This document shows positions 7,556 through 14,762 of a stretch of 15,924 bases of DNA, piece after piece. The DNA lies in the NCBI GenBank assembly GCA_031268545.1, contig JAIRXD010000015.1:1-15924 (forward strand). The letters run 5' to 3'. Numbering within the stretch: position 1 is the stretch's first letter; every line of letters begins with the position of its first letter. This stretch comes from Puniceicoccales bacterium (GTDB lineage: Bacteria; Verrucomicrobiota; Verrucomicrobiia; Opitutales; LL51). The notes beneath the pieces were generated by a model. That model was not told where the DNA came from and made no database searches. It was given only the letters and a program-made list of their open reading frames with translations. The position numbers and the translations under genes are program-made.

Positions 7556-8469
7556 TGAAACGACTTATCCTGCAGATACTTAGCGCTATAATTATTGTAC
7601 TTATATCCATATTCTTGCCATCAACCGAGATAAAGAATGAGTTTTTGGACAAATATGCAACGACCCTTGGGATAATACAGGGTGCTACGGAATTCCTTCC
7701 CATATCATCTACGGCTCATATGGTCATATTTGAACAGTTCATCGCAGCAAAACACTCTGGCCAAAAACAAGATGTGATACATCAGGAAAACCCGGTCCAT
7801 GAATTTGGCACAATCATCCAACTGGGCTCGGTGTTGGCCATGATTTTTCTCTACTTTTCCAGGATCAAACTTATTCTGAGTGGAATTTTCCTATTCAATA
7901 AAGAAGGCCTTCAGCTGCTGCTAAAACTTATCCTAGGGCTAATGCCGTGTGCCGTTATAGGCCTTATGATCAACGACTTTCTTAAAAAATTCTGCAAGCC
8001 TCAATGCCTGGCAATAGCCCTGGCCACCGGGGCATTTGTAATGCTGTTTGGTGAAAAATTTTATAAGAAATCAAAAAAAATAGACAACTTTGATGCGATC
8101 AGCTACAAAACCGCATTTTCCATCGGCCTATGCCAATGTTTTGCATTCATTCCAGGCGTCAGCAGATCCATGACAACCATCGTCGGTGGCTATTTATCAA
8201 ATCTATCGAGATCGGTATCCATAGAATTCAGCTTCCTTCTGGGCACCGCAACCATGGGCTTGGCCGCTCTATACAAATTGGTTTTTTCTCAAATCAATGC
8301 TATAATAGCGCCATTCTATTCCATCAAAGGCACATTGGTTGCGTTCCTCACATCGCTACTCATGATGAAATTATCGATATATATACTAAAAAAATATGGA
8401 TTATATTTATTTGCTATCTACAGGATTTTGCTGGCGATGGCCATAATTTTCCTTGTCAATTTCTACTAA
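7555..8469 (+). CDS. uppP: Undecaprenyl-diphosphate phosphatase
   Basis: An integral membrane enzyme that dephosphorylates undecaprenyl diphosphate, recycling the lipid carrier for peptidoglycan and other envelope polymers; extra copies give bacitracin resistance. The 304-residue protein has the first signature GIIQGATEFLPISSTAH (39-55, with Glu46 and His55), the FGTIIQLGSVLAMI helix (84-97) and the second signature PGVSRS with Arg204. The residue after PGVSRS is Met206, where Gly is usual. An extra N-terminal hydrophobic segment (4-21) makes it about 30 residues longer than the E. coli protein. It is coupled to tatD through TAATG and lies 20 bases before the sufS-type gene. Confidence 0.95.
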   Translation: MKRLILQILSAIIIVLISIFLPSTEIKNEFLDKYATTLGIIQGATEFLPISSTAHMVIFEQFIAAKHSGQKQDVIHQENPVHEFGTIIQLGSVLAMIFLYFSRIKLILSGIFLFNKEGLQLLLKLILGLMPCAVIGLMINDFLKKFCKPQCLAIALATGAFVMLFGEKFYKKSKKIDNFDAISYKTAFSIGLCQCFAFIPGVSRSMTTIVGGYLSNLSRSVSIEFSFLLGTATMGLAALYKLVFSQINAIIAPFYSIKGTLVAFLTSLLMMKLSIYILKKYGLYLFAIYRILLAMAIIFLVNFY

Positions 8470-8489
8470 TCTTCCGATAGTAATGAACT

Positions 8490-9719
8490 ATGCACAAAAT
8501 TGGCTTCGACGTACAAGGGTTCCGGAAAAATTTCCCAATACTAGAAGAAAAAAATTCCAGAGCTAAGCAGTTGGTGTACTTTGATAATGGGGCATCGACG
8601 CAAAAACCCCAATGTGTTATAGATGCAATAACCGATTTTTTATCTCATAAAAACGCTAACGTTCATCGTGGTATACATTTTCTTAGCGAACGTGCCGATT
8701 CTATTTATGAAACCACCAGGGCTGAACTGGCTGCCTATTTCAATATCACCGATAAATCCAATGTTATATTCACCGCCGGAACCACCAATGGCCTCAATAT
8801 AATAGCCAAGTGCTACGCCCAGGAGACTTTACAGGCCAACGATGAAATAATAATTTCTGACCAAGAACATCATGCAAATATAATACCCTGGCAACAGGTA
8901 GTAAAATTAACCGGAGCTAAATTGTGCGTTTGCAGATCAACTTCCCGGGGAGATTTCAACCTGGATAACTTCAAATCAATGCTTTCCACTAGAACCAAGA
9001 TTGTATCCGTGCCCTATATCACCAACGTCTTTGGAGCCAGATATCCCATCGAAATCATTTCAGAACTGGCCCATAAAGCCGGTGCAGTTTTCGTGCTGGA
9101 CGGAGCCCATTGTCTAGGCCACAAACCGATCGACGTAACTGCCCTGAATTGCGACTTCTTCCTCTGTTCCTGCAACAAGGGCTACGGCCCCACTGGCCTG
9201 GGCTTTATGTACGCCAAGGGTCATATATTGCAGCAAATGAAGCCCTATGAGTTTGGAGGTAACATGATACTAAACGCAACCTTCGATGATGCTTCCTTCA
9301 AAGATATCCCTGATAAATTCGAAACCGGCACACCAAACACCATTGGAGTTGCCGGCGCCCTGGGAGCCATCGAATTCCTGAAATCGATCGACTTCGAAGC
9401 GGCATCAAAACATGCCACCGATCTAGTAACGTTTGCCGTAGAAGAACTTACTAAAATAGATGGGGTTGATTTAGTTCTCAATCCAACCAACCGAGCCGGT
9501 GTGATTTCGTTGGTCATGAAAGGAGTGCATCCACATGATATAGCCACCATTTTGGACACAGAAGGCATAGCTACCAGATCCGGACACCACTGTGCCCAAC
9601 CACTTATGAAACTACTTAACCTGAGCAGTACACTGAGATTATCCTTCGGCCTCTATAACACCTTCGAGGAAATAGCCTTCTGCTGCGACGTGCTCAAAAG
9701 CATCCGATCAATTCTCTAA
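8490..9719 (+). CDS. sufS: SufS-type cysteine desulfurase with altered PLP pocket
   Basis: A PLP enzyme that takes sulfur from cysteine for Fe-S cluster assembly. At 409 residues it has SufS length and layout: FDNGASTQKP (31-40), NVHRGIHFLS, EHHANIIPWQ with His127, Asp204 in VLDGAH, PLP-Lys230 in CSCNKGYGPTGLG, FETGTPNT, persulfide Cys368 in RSGHHCAQPLM and Arg383. Three usually conserved pocket residues differ: the Gln after DGA is His207, the SGHK phosphate-binding motif reads SCNK, and TEAIN reads TNGLN (99-103). The essential Lys, Asp, Cys and Arg remain, so activity is likely. The closely related CsdA or a Cys-processing relative cannot be excluded. No other suf genes are in the window. 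It is the last gene before a structured gap. Confidence 0.88.
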   Translation: MHKIGFDVQGFRKNFPILEEKNSRAKQLVYFDNGASTQKPQCVIDAITDFLSHKNANVHRGIHFLSERADSIYETTRAELAAYFNITDKSNVIFTAGTTNGLNIIAKCYAQETLQANDEIIISDQEHHANIIPWQQVVKLTGAKLCVCRSTSRGDFNLDNFKSMLSTRTKIVSVPYITNVFGARYPIEIISELAHKAGAVFVLDGAHCLGHKPIDVTALNCDFFLCSCNKGYGPTGLGFMYAKGHILQQMKPYEFGGNMILNATFDDASFKDIPDKFETGTPNTIGVAGALGAIEFLKSIDFEAASKHATDLVTFAVEELTKIDGVDLVLNPTNRAGVISLVMKGVHPHDIATILDTEGIATRSGHHCAQPLMKLLNLSSTLRLSFGLYNTFEEIAFCCDVLKSIRSIL

Positions 9720-9736
9720 AAAATTCTAAAAATTCC

Positions 9737-9847
9737 GGTTGTTATAAATTGCAAAATAGTAGGCCAAAGCCATGGGATACATGCAATGGCCTAGGCCATC
9801 ATTGCCTACATGGACTCAATAAAATCAAATATTAATGGCCCACAACC
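9737..9847. other. Nested inverted repeats between sufS and mraZ
   Basis: An outer pair GGTTGT (9737-9742) and ACAACC (9842-9847) encloses GTAGGC (9759-9764) with GCCTAC (9804-9809), which encloses a perfect 14-base palindrome ATGGCCTAGGCCAT (9786-9799). TAGGCCA also occurs at 9760-9766 and 9792-9798. It could be a transcription terminator region, a structured leader or a small RNA. No T-run follows the stems, so a simple intrinsic terminator is not obvious. Confidence 0.4.
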
Positions 9848-9897
9848 ACATATCGATAAATTTTGATAGGTTTTATATATAAAAAATTATTGACTTG

Positions 9898-9932
9898 TGG
9901 GGCAAAAAGGGAAAGAATGTCCATCGTTGGGA
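9898..9932 (+). promoter_or_regulatory. Possible MraZ operator overlapping the mraZ start
   Basis: TGGGG (9898), AGGGA (9908) and TGGGA (9928) lie in 10-base register; the position at 9918 reads TGTCC. E. coli MraZ is known to bind TGGGN repeats separated by five bases upstream of its own gene. Here the repeats cover the likely ribosome-binding purines and the first codons. Autorepression is inference. Confidence 0.4.
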
Positions 9933-10393
9933 GACAGGTGAATTTTTCAGAAAAATCATTTTATGTTGGTCAGTTTCAAAGAAATATGGACGATAAGATG
10001 CGCATCGTACTACCGACAAAATGGCGATCAGTCACCAATAATGAAATTTTTCTGGCATTACCAAATCCCATTGGATGCGTAACCATATATCCACCAAAAA
10101 TGATAACTCGCCTGGAAGAAAAGGTTGCCGAAGTTAGTCTTGGAGACCAAAAGGGCCAACATGTCTTGGCAAAATTATTCTCCAACGCCGACACCTTTAG
10201 CTGCGATCAAAAGGGTAGAATAAAAATAGAAGAGCGTATCGTGGCCCATGCGAATATTTCCAACGACGTGCTGCTGATTGGCAGCTACATGACGTTTAAC
10301 ATATGGGAGCCCAACAGGTTCCAAAACTATATAAAATGTATCGATCATCAAAACGATGAGATGAGCGATATTTTGAAAGGACTCGGACTATGA
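9917..10393 (+). CDS. mraZ: Transcriptional regulator MraZ
   Basis: A ring-forming DNA-binding protein that heads and regulates the division/cell-wall (dcw) cluster. The 158-residue product has two AbrB-like swapped-hairpin units: FYVGQFQRNMDDKMRIVLPTKWR (15-37) and DQKGRIKIEERIVAHANISNDVLLIG (97-122). The first DxxxR motif has Met in place of the usual Gly (DDKMR); the second is normal (DQKGR). ATG 9917 is preceded by a purine-rich AAAGGGAAAG and leaves an N-terminal extension of about 14 residues. A longer reading frame from 9863 begins in an AT-rich stretch and is less likely. The stop overlaps the rsmH start (ATGA). Confidence 0.92.
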   Translation: MSIVGRQVNFSEKSFYVGQFQRNMDDKMRIVLPTKWRSVTNNEIFLALPNPIGCVTIYPPKMITRLEEKVAEVSLGDQKGQHVLAKLFSNADTFSCDQKGRIKIEERIVAHANISNDVLLIGSYMTFNIWEPNRFQNYIKCIDHQNDEMSDILKGLGL

Positions 10394-11301
10394 CAAACCT
10401 GGAACACACTCCGGTAATGGAAACCGAAGTCATTGAATTTCTTTCGGCCAATAAAGGCACAAATTTCCTGGATTGTACCTTTGGTGGAGGCGGTCACTCA
10501 AAATTAATACTTTCTGCCACAGAATCAAATAACCTATGGGCAGTAGATCAAGATCCGGATTTATATACCCGAGCAGTAGAGTTAAACAAGGAATACGGTG
10601 ACCGCTTCCACTTCTCTCAGATAAATTTCCAAAACATCGACAGCCTTGGAATGACCTTCGATGGCATATTGTTCGACCTTGGAATATCGTCCTTTCAAAT
10701 CGATTCCCAAACCCGGGGCTTCTCATTCAGGTTTCATTCAAAATTAGATATGAGAATGGATAATAGCCAAGGCATCACTGCCCATGAATTTCTTGAAAAG
10801 GCATCTAAGGAGGAACTAACTCAGGCAGTTAGGGATTATGGCGAAGAACGTTTTTGGAAACGCGTTGTCTCAGCTATCGCCAAACAACGGGGCACCGATG
10901 TGTTGCTCTACGCTGATTCCTTTGCTGATATGCTGAAAAAAACCATACCACATCTACCCTATACCCGAATACATCCAGCAACTAAAACATTTCAAGGCAT
11001 AAGGATAGCGATCAATGACGAGCTAAATTCTCTGAAAATGGCCATAGAAAAAGCCTTTGATTTACTCAACGATCATGGTAGATTGGTTGTAATAAGCTTC
11101 CATTCATTGGAAGACCGGATAGTGAAAAATTTCTTCAAAAAAATTTCGGATCAAATCCTGGCCAATAATGACAATAGAGACCCCGGCGCCAAATTGCTCA
11201 CCAAGAAGCCAATGGTGCCATCCGAAAAGGAACAAAAAAACAATCCGCGTAGCCGGTCCGCCAAGCTACGCGCAATCGAAAAATTTAATTATGGAAAATA
11301 G
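10390..11301 (+). CDS. rsmH: 16S rRNA (cytosine1402-N4)-methyltransferase
   Basis: RsmH (MraW) methylates N4 of C1402 in the decoding centre of 16S rRNA, using SAM. The 303-residue protein has the family hallmarks: EHTPVM at the N-terminus, the SAM-binding LDCTFGGGGHS (27-37), the acidic strand AVDQDP (51-56), LFDLGISSFQID, TFQGIRIAINDEL and VISFHSLEDRIVK, plus the basic C-terminus with RSRSAKLRA. It overlaps mraZ by four bases and the ftsL-like gene by 11, so the three form one transcription unit. Confidence 0.97.
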   Translation: MTNLEHTPVMETEVIEFLSANKGTNFLDCTFGGGGHSKLILSATESNNLWAVDQDPDLYTRAVELNKEYGDRFHFSQINFQNIDSLGMTFDGILFDLGISSFQIDSQTRGFSFRFHSKLDMRMDNSQGITAHEFLEKASKEELTQAVRDYGEERFWKRVVSAIAKQRGTDVLLYADSFADMLKKTIPHLPYTRIHPATKTFQGIRIAINDELNSLKMAIEKAFDLLNDHGRLVVISFHSLEDRIVKNFFKKISDQILANNDNRDPGAKLLTKKPMVPSEKEQKNNPRSRSAKLRAIEKFNYGK

Positions 11302-11662
11302 GTTTATAAATAAAGGAATGTTAGTGGCAGTCACTCTGTGTTCTGTCATGGTAGTGTTTTTGTCAGCTCTCGGCACCCTGCTGCTTCGCCAAAAAATATT
11401 CATTCACGCTGGTATTGTAAGCAATTTGGAAGCAGAGTGTAAACGCATAGAAGATAAAAATTTGACCCTGGTCTCAAAAATAGCCCAGATGCAAACCCCA
11501 AATTATCTTCGAATACAACTCGGCTGTGACCTGTCCGTCCCGGATAAAGAGCAAATCGTCCGGGTCACAAATTGGCATAAATCACCAAAAAGAAAAACCC
11601 CCGGACAGATTGTGGCGGATAGCAATGGTCTGTATGGCTCTGGAGTAAAAGCAAAAATTTGA
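11291..11662 (+). CDS. FtsL-like bitopic division protein
   Basis: A 123-residue protein with a short cytoplasmic N-terminus, one transmembrane segment (about 9-32, GMLVAVTLCSVMVVFLSALG onward) and a coiled-coil-like stretch (about 37-65) facing the periplasm. This is the architecture of FtsL, which joins FtsB and FtsQ in the divisome. Sequence identity in this family is low, so the call rests on topology and on its position right after rsmH, where ftsL normally sits. ATG 11291 lies inside the rsmH end; an earlier in-frame start at 11168 would add a Pro/Arg-rich stretch that is only the shadow of rsmH. Confidence 0.75.
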   Translation: MENRFINKGMLVAVTLCSVMVVFLSALGTLLLRQKIFIHAGIVSNLEAECKRIEDKNLTLVSKIAQMQTPNYLRIQLGCDLSVPDKEQIVRVTNWHKSPKRKTPGQIVADSNGLYGSGVKAKI

Positions 11663-11672
11663 TGATATATTG

Positions 11673-11733
11673 TTGATTCTACGATATATATCGAAATTTT
11701 TCTTTATAAATCCACAATAAAGCATAGAATCAA
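11673..11733. promoter_or_regulatory. Inverted repeat upstream of the TPR gene
   Basis: Perfect nine-base arms TTGATTCTA (11673-11681) and TAGAATCAA (11725-11733) flank 43 bases that begin with the palindrome CGATATATATCG (11682-11693). The right arm ends six bases before ATG 11740. In RNA this could form a hairpin next to the start codon; in DNA it could be an operator. No T-run follows, so it is not a standard terminator. Confidence 0.4.
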
Positions 11734-11739
11734 TCCAGT

Positions 11740-12360
11740 ATGATTTCGGAGAAAGACATAGATGAGTTGACGAACAAATTGAGTGACATGATGCTGACCA
11801 CTGCGAGGGAAGATCTTGTTGTACCAGATAACATGAGCAATATGACTAACTTTATGATCCCCATGTACACCGAAGCTATAAAAGCTTTCGCAGCAAACGA
11901 AGCCTGTGCCAAAGTACTAAAGAAATTGCTAGATTTTACAAAAACTGATACAATGAGTATGGCATTGACCAAAGTAAGCGAATATGATGTGGCCATACTA
12001 GAAGATTTTGCCGAAAATGCCGATTCGGCCGTACAAATCAAACTGTGGCAATTCTTGACTCTGGTCATTCCCGAAGGGAATCCTAATGCCTATGCCTATA
12101 TGATGCTAGCAGAACATATTTCCGATAGTAATCTAGATGCAGGAGTAAAGATGTATGACTTTTTGCTCACAATTTTTCCAGATCATCCATTAATGTTGAT
12201 GTCTGCATCGGAATGCTTTTTTGATTCCAATCAATCCGAGAAGGCCATTAAATTTCTAAAGCATGCCAAGGAAATCTGTGAAAAGGACCCTTCAAATGAG
12301 ACAGTCCAAGAGCTTTTACCCGAGATAGATACATTATTAAAAACAATCGCGGATGAATAA
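11740..12360 (+). CDS. TPR protein, possibly a SycD/LcrH-type chaperone
   Basis: An acidic, helical protein of 206 residues without a signal peptide. Residues about 115-148 and 149-182 form two TPR-like helix pairs (NAYAYMMLAEHISDSNLDAGVKMYDFLLTIFP in brief, then LMLMSASECFFDSNQSEKAIKFLKHAKEI), followed by a C-terminal helix. The second repeat and tail resemble the end of SycD/LcrH/CesD chaperones, which hold type III translocators in the cytoplasm, including the AAEC-like start of the last repeat. Alternatively it is a general TPR adaptor. The gene follows the ftsL-like gene by 77 bases with an inverted repeat between, and its stop is nine bases from the convergent dnaJ stop. Confidence 0.5.
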   Translation: MISEKDIDELTNKLSDMMLTTAREDLVVPDNMSNMTNFMIPMYTEAIKAFAANEACAKVLKKLLDFTKTDTMSMALTKVSEYDVAILEDFAENADSAVQIKLWQFLTLVIPEGNPNAYAYMMLAEHISDSNLDAGVKMYDFLLTIFPDHPLMLMSASECFFDSNQSEKAIKFLKHAKEICEKDPSNETVQELLPEIDTLLKTIADE

Positions 12361-12369
12361 TACGGCTGC

Positions 12370-13500
12370 CTATTTAAATGTGTCCTTGATCTTATTAAAC
12401 CAACCAAAACCTTTGGACTCTTTGCTTTGATCATCGCTAAATGTCAAAGCAAATGCCTCTAGCTTCTCTCGCTGCTCCTGACTAAGTTTTTTGGGAACAA
12501 TTATTCCTATATGGACATACTGATCTCCCCTATCTTCTCCCTTTAATTTTCTCATTCCATAGCCACACATTCGCATAACCGTACCCTGTTGGGTGCCTGG
12601 AGATAGCTTCAGCACAGCCTCAGCGTCTATGGTTTTTACATTTATTTCACCTCCAAGAGCAGCTAGGGTAAATGGCACCTCCAGTCTACAGTGAAGATCA
12701 TCGCCATCGCGCTCAAAATCACTGCTATTTTTAACAATCACAACAATATAGAGATCGCCCATTGATCCACCTCTGGGCCCGGCTTCACCGAATCCTTGCA
12801 TCCGAAGCTTCATGCCCGAAAATGCACCAGTAGGTATCTTTATTTTACTGCTGGTCTTTTCAACCTTCAGGCCTGATCCTCCACAATCAACGCAAGGATT
12901 AGATATTTTCATGCCCTGACCATGGCACTCGGGACAGGTTTGCTGAACAGAAAAAAATCCCCTGGACATGGAAATTATACCGCTGCCGCCACAGACTCTA
13001 CATTTAATAGATTTTGCCCCCTTTGCATTACCAGACCCATTGCATTCACCACAGTGCACATTACGGTTGTATTTTATCGCCTTTTCAACACCATCAAAAG
13101 CTTCCTTCAAAGATATTTCCACATCATAGCGTAAATCTGATCCAGCATTTGATGCACTGGACCGGCCACTGAACATATCACCAAAAATCCCACTGCTACC
13201 ACCAAAAACCTCTCTAAATATATCAAAGGGATCATGAAATCCATGTCCACTTCCCTGGGAATATCCACCCTGGTCAAAGGCTGCCCGGCCATGTCTATCG
13301 TAGGCAGTACGCTTCTGCCCATCGCTGAGAACTTCATAGGCTTCAGAGATCTGTTTAAATTTATCTTCAGCTGCCTTATCTCCTGGATTTTTATCCGGAT
13401 GATACTTCACCGCCATCTTCCGGTAAGCCTTCTTAAGTTCCTCCGGCGTGGCAGTTTTAGCCACCCCCAGTAGATCGTAATAATCCTGTTCATTAGCCAT
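12370..13500 (-). CDS. dnaJ: Chaperone protein DnaJ (Hsp40)
   Basis: A co-chaperone that delivers unfolded proteins to DnaK and stimulates its ATPase. The 376-residue protein has a J domain (6-70) with His34-Pro35-Asp36, a Gly/Phe-rich linker (about 78-120), four CxxCxGxG zinc-binding repeats (Cys150/153, 167/170, 189/192, 203/206), the C-terminal substrate-binding domains and a short tail. All key residues are present, so it is a full type I DnaJ. The start [12 protein letters not shown] at 13500 is supported by GGAG ten bases upstream; an earlier in-frame Met would add eight residues from the end of grpE. It lies one base after grpE. dnaK is not in the window. Confidence 0.97.
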   Translation of the reverse strand: MANEQDYYDLLGVAKTATPEELKKAYRKMAVKYHPDKNPGDKAAEDKFKQISEAYEVLSDGQKRTAYDRHGRAAFDQGGYSQGSGHGFHDPFDIFREVFGGSSGIFGDMFSGRSSASNAGSDLRYDVEISLKEAFDGVEKAIKYNRNVHCGECNGSGNAKGAKSIKCRVCGGSGIISMSRGFFSVQQTCPECHGQGMKISNPCVDCGGSGLKVEKTSSKIKIPTGAFSGMKLRMQGFGEAGPRGGSMGDLYIVVIVKNSSDFERDGDDLHCRLEVPFTLAALGGEINVKTIDAEAVLKLSPGTQQGTVMRMCGYGMRKLKGEDRGDQYVHIGIIVPKKLSQEQREKLEAFALTFSDDQSKESKGFGWFNKIKDTFK

Positions 13501-13501
13501 C

Positions 13502-14068
13502 TTATTTTTGCTCCAATTTACCACTAGAAACCACCACAGCAGCCGGCCTCAATAGCTTGCCATTGAGCATATATCCGGTCCGTGCAACCTCAATTACCTT
13601 ATCCGCCGGCACCTCATCACTGGGAATGTGGGCCACAGCTTCATGCAAGGTTGGATCGAAATGTTCTCCGTCAGGCAACACTTCCGTCAATCCACTACTG
13701 CCCAATACAGATTTTAATTGATTGAATGCCATTGCAAAACCTGATACCATTGGATTCGCTTGATCAACGGATTTGAGGCCTATTTCAAAAATATCCAGCA
13801 CCGGCAGCAACTCTCCCATCAGTACTGCACATGCAAATTTTTGATAATCATCTCTATCTCTAGCAACACGTTTCCTGAAGTTATCGAAGTCAGCCTGCAA
13901 TAGAAGCATTTTACTCTTGATATCAGACATATCTTCGCCCATGGAATTTTCCACGGTAGCCGTTGCATTTGAGTCCATTGGCTCCGTATCCGCATTACCG
14001 GGTTTAATATTCTGTCCTTCTTCCGGATAACTAGTCCTATCTTGCCGTTCTTCTTCCATATAATTCAT
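13502..14068 (-). CDS. grpE: Nucleotide exchange factor GrpE
   Basis: The nucleotide-exchange factor of DnaK. The 188-residue protein has a disordered acidic N-terminus (1-45), a long helix with [16 protein letters not shown] (59-74), the four-helix region with [13 protein letters not shown] (87-99) and the beta domain with [18 protein letters not shown] (133-150) and the [17 protein letters not shown] ending. Length and order are normal. Start 14068 is the first Met; Met4 (14059) is equally possible because neither has a clear ribosome-binding site. It forms a two-gene operon with dnaJ. I see no CIRCE element upstream. Confidence 0.96.
   Translation of the reverse strand: MNYMEEERQDRTSYPEEGQNIKPGNADTEPMDSNATATVENSMGEDMSDIKSKMLLLQADFDNFRKRVARDRDDYQKFACAVLMGELLPVLDIFEIGLKSVDQANPMVSGFAMAFNQLKSVLGSSGLTEVLPDGEHFDPTLHEAVAHIPSDEVPADKVIEVARTGYMLNGKLLRPAAVVVSSGKLEQK
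13511..13514 (-). promoter_or_regulatory. Ribosome-binding site of dnaJ
   Basis: GGAG on the minus strand, inside the last codons of grpE and ten bases before ATG 13500. It is one of the few clear Shine-Dalgarno matches in the window and decides the dnaJ start. Confidence 0.6.
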
Positions 14069-14250
14069 CTATTATCACTGGCTATCAATGGTTATACTTA
14101 AGCTGAGAAATTTCAATATTTTTCGATCAATTTAAAGGTGTTATATGATAATAAAACAACCATTTCCAAACCAAAGCAACTATAAATGGTACTATTCTAT
14201 AAATTTTTTCATATTTTTGAAATAAATTGGCAAAAAAATAACTTATATTA

Positions 14251-14279
14251 TTGACTACAAAATAATAGCTTCAGATAAT
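14251..14279 (+). promoter_or_regulatory. Sigma70-type promoter of the HU-family gene
   Basis: TTGACT (14251-14256), a 17-base spacer and GATAAT (14274-14279), giving a leader of about 57 bases to ATG 14343. The surrounding 14069-14342 gap, shared with divergent grpE, is very AT-rich and shows no gene. Confidence 0.65.
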
Positions 14280-14342
14280 ACAAATTGTATTTTTAGTCTA
14301 TTAACTAGAATTAATTTACGTTGATTATTAAAGTTTACAAAA

Positions 14343-14651
14343 ATGAATAAGTCTGAATTAATAAACGAAGCATATAATTTATTGAACAAATATAATTACC
14401 AAAATGCATATCCCGTTGAACATAAGTTCACTAAGACCTGGGCTGAGCAGATGGTTGGCGTAGTTCTGGATGCCATGACGAATGGCATAAAAAAAGATGG
14501 CAATGTACAGATTATCGGGTTTGGCACTTTCAGTGTTACGAAACGCGAGAAAAGAAACGGTGTCAATCCAAGAACCGGAGCCAAGATAATTATAAATGCT
14601 TCGAAAAGCGTAAAGTTCAAGCCTGGAGCAAAACTAAAAGAAATGCTGTGA
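14343..14651 (+). CDS. HU/IHF-family DNA-binding protein with an N-terminal insertion
   Basis: A small histone-like protein that bends DNA and helps organise the nucleoid. The 102-residue product has the family core VQIIGFGTFSVTKREKR (55-71), the DNA-intercalating arm tip NPRTG with Pro76 and the closing ASKSVKFKPGAKLKEML. Compared with the usual ~90-residue HU, about 13 extra residues lie between helix 1 and helix 2 (around 17-30, NYQNAYPVEHKFTK). Whether it works as HU, IHF or a lineage-specific variant cannot be told. It is monocistronic by appearance, with its own promoter. Confidence 0.9.
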   Translation: MNKSELINEAYNLLNKYNYQNAYPVEHKFTKTWAEQMVGVVLDAMTNGIKKDGNVQIIGFGTFSVTKREKRNGVNPRTGAKIIINASKSVKFKPGAKLKEML

Positions 14652-14687
14652 CCATTGCTTGGAATATTATAAATGTACTAATGCAAG

Positions 14688-14758
14688 GCACTAAATTATT
14701 AAAAAAAATATGAAAAATTTGTCTTGCAATTCGTTTCGGAGAAAATGGGCTTTAGTGC
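14688..14758. promoter_or_regulatory. Inverted repeat before the DUF2608-like gene
   Basis: Perfect eight-base arms GCACTAAA (14688-14695) and TTTAGTGC (14751-14758), with an AT-rich 55-base loop; the right arm ends three bases before ATG 14762. A second short pair TGCAAG (14682-14687) and CTTGCA (14723-14728) overlaps it. This is a possible translational control hairpin or operator. The rest of 14652-14761 shows no gene. Confidence 0.3.
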
Positions 14759-14762
14759 ATAA
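14745..14762 (+). other. Possible five-codon leader ORF coupled to the next start
   Basis: ATG GGC TTT AGT GCA TAA, preceded by GGAG (14738-14741). Its stop overlaps the ATG of the next gene (TAATG). The downstream gene has no well-placed Shine-Dalgarno site of its own, so translation by re-initiation is possible. The three-base spacing from GGAG to the ATG is short, and chance is a real alternative. Confidence 0.2.

Noticed and set aside
9863..9916. Longer mraZ reading frame
   Set aside because: The extension comes from the AT-rich leader; the ATG at 9917 has a purine-rich ribosome-binding region and already leaves an N-terminal extension.
9720..9916. tRNA or other known structured RNA in the sufS-mraZ gap
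   Set aside because: No acceptor/T-arm pattern or GTTC-type T-loop is visible; only the nested inverted repeats are supported.
11168..11290. Extended N-terminus for the ftsL-like gene inside rsmH
   Set aside because: The Pro/Arg-rich sequence is the out-of-frame reading of rsmH; the ATG at 11291 places the membrane segment normally.
12922..13473. Plus-strand frames opposite dnaJ
   Set aside because: They are antisense shadows of a fully conserved dnaJ coding sequence.
14069..14342. CIRCE-type heat-shock operator upstream of grpE
   Set aside because: No TTAGCACTC/GAGTGCTAA inverted repeat or recognisable relative is present.
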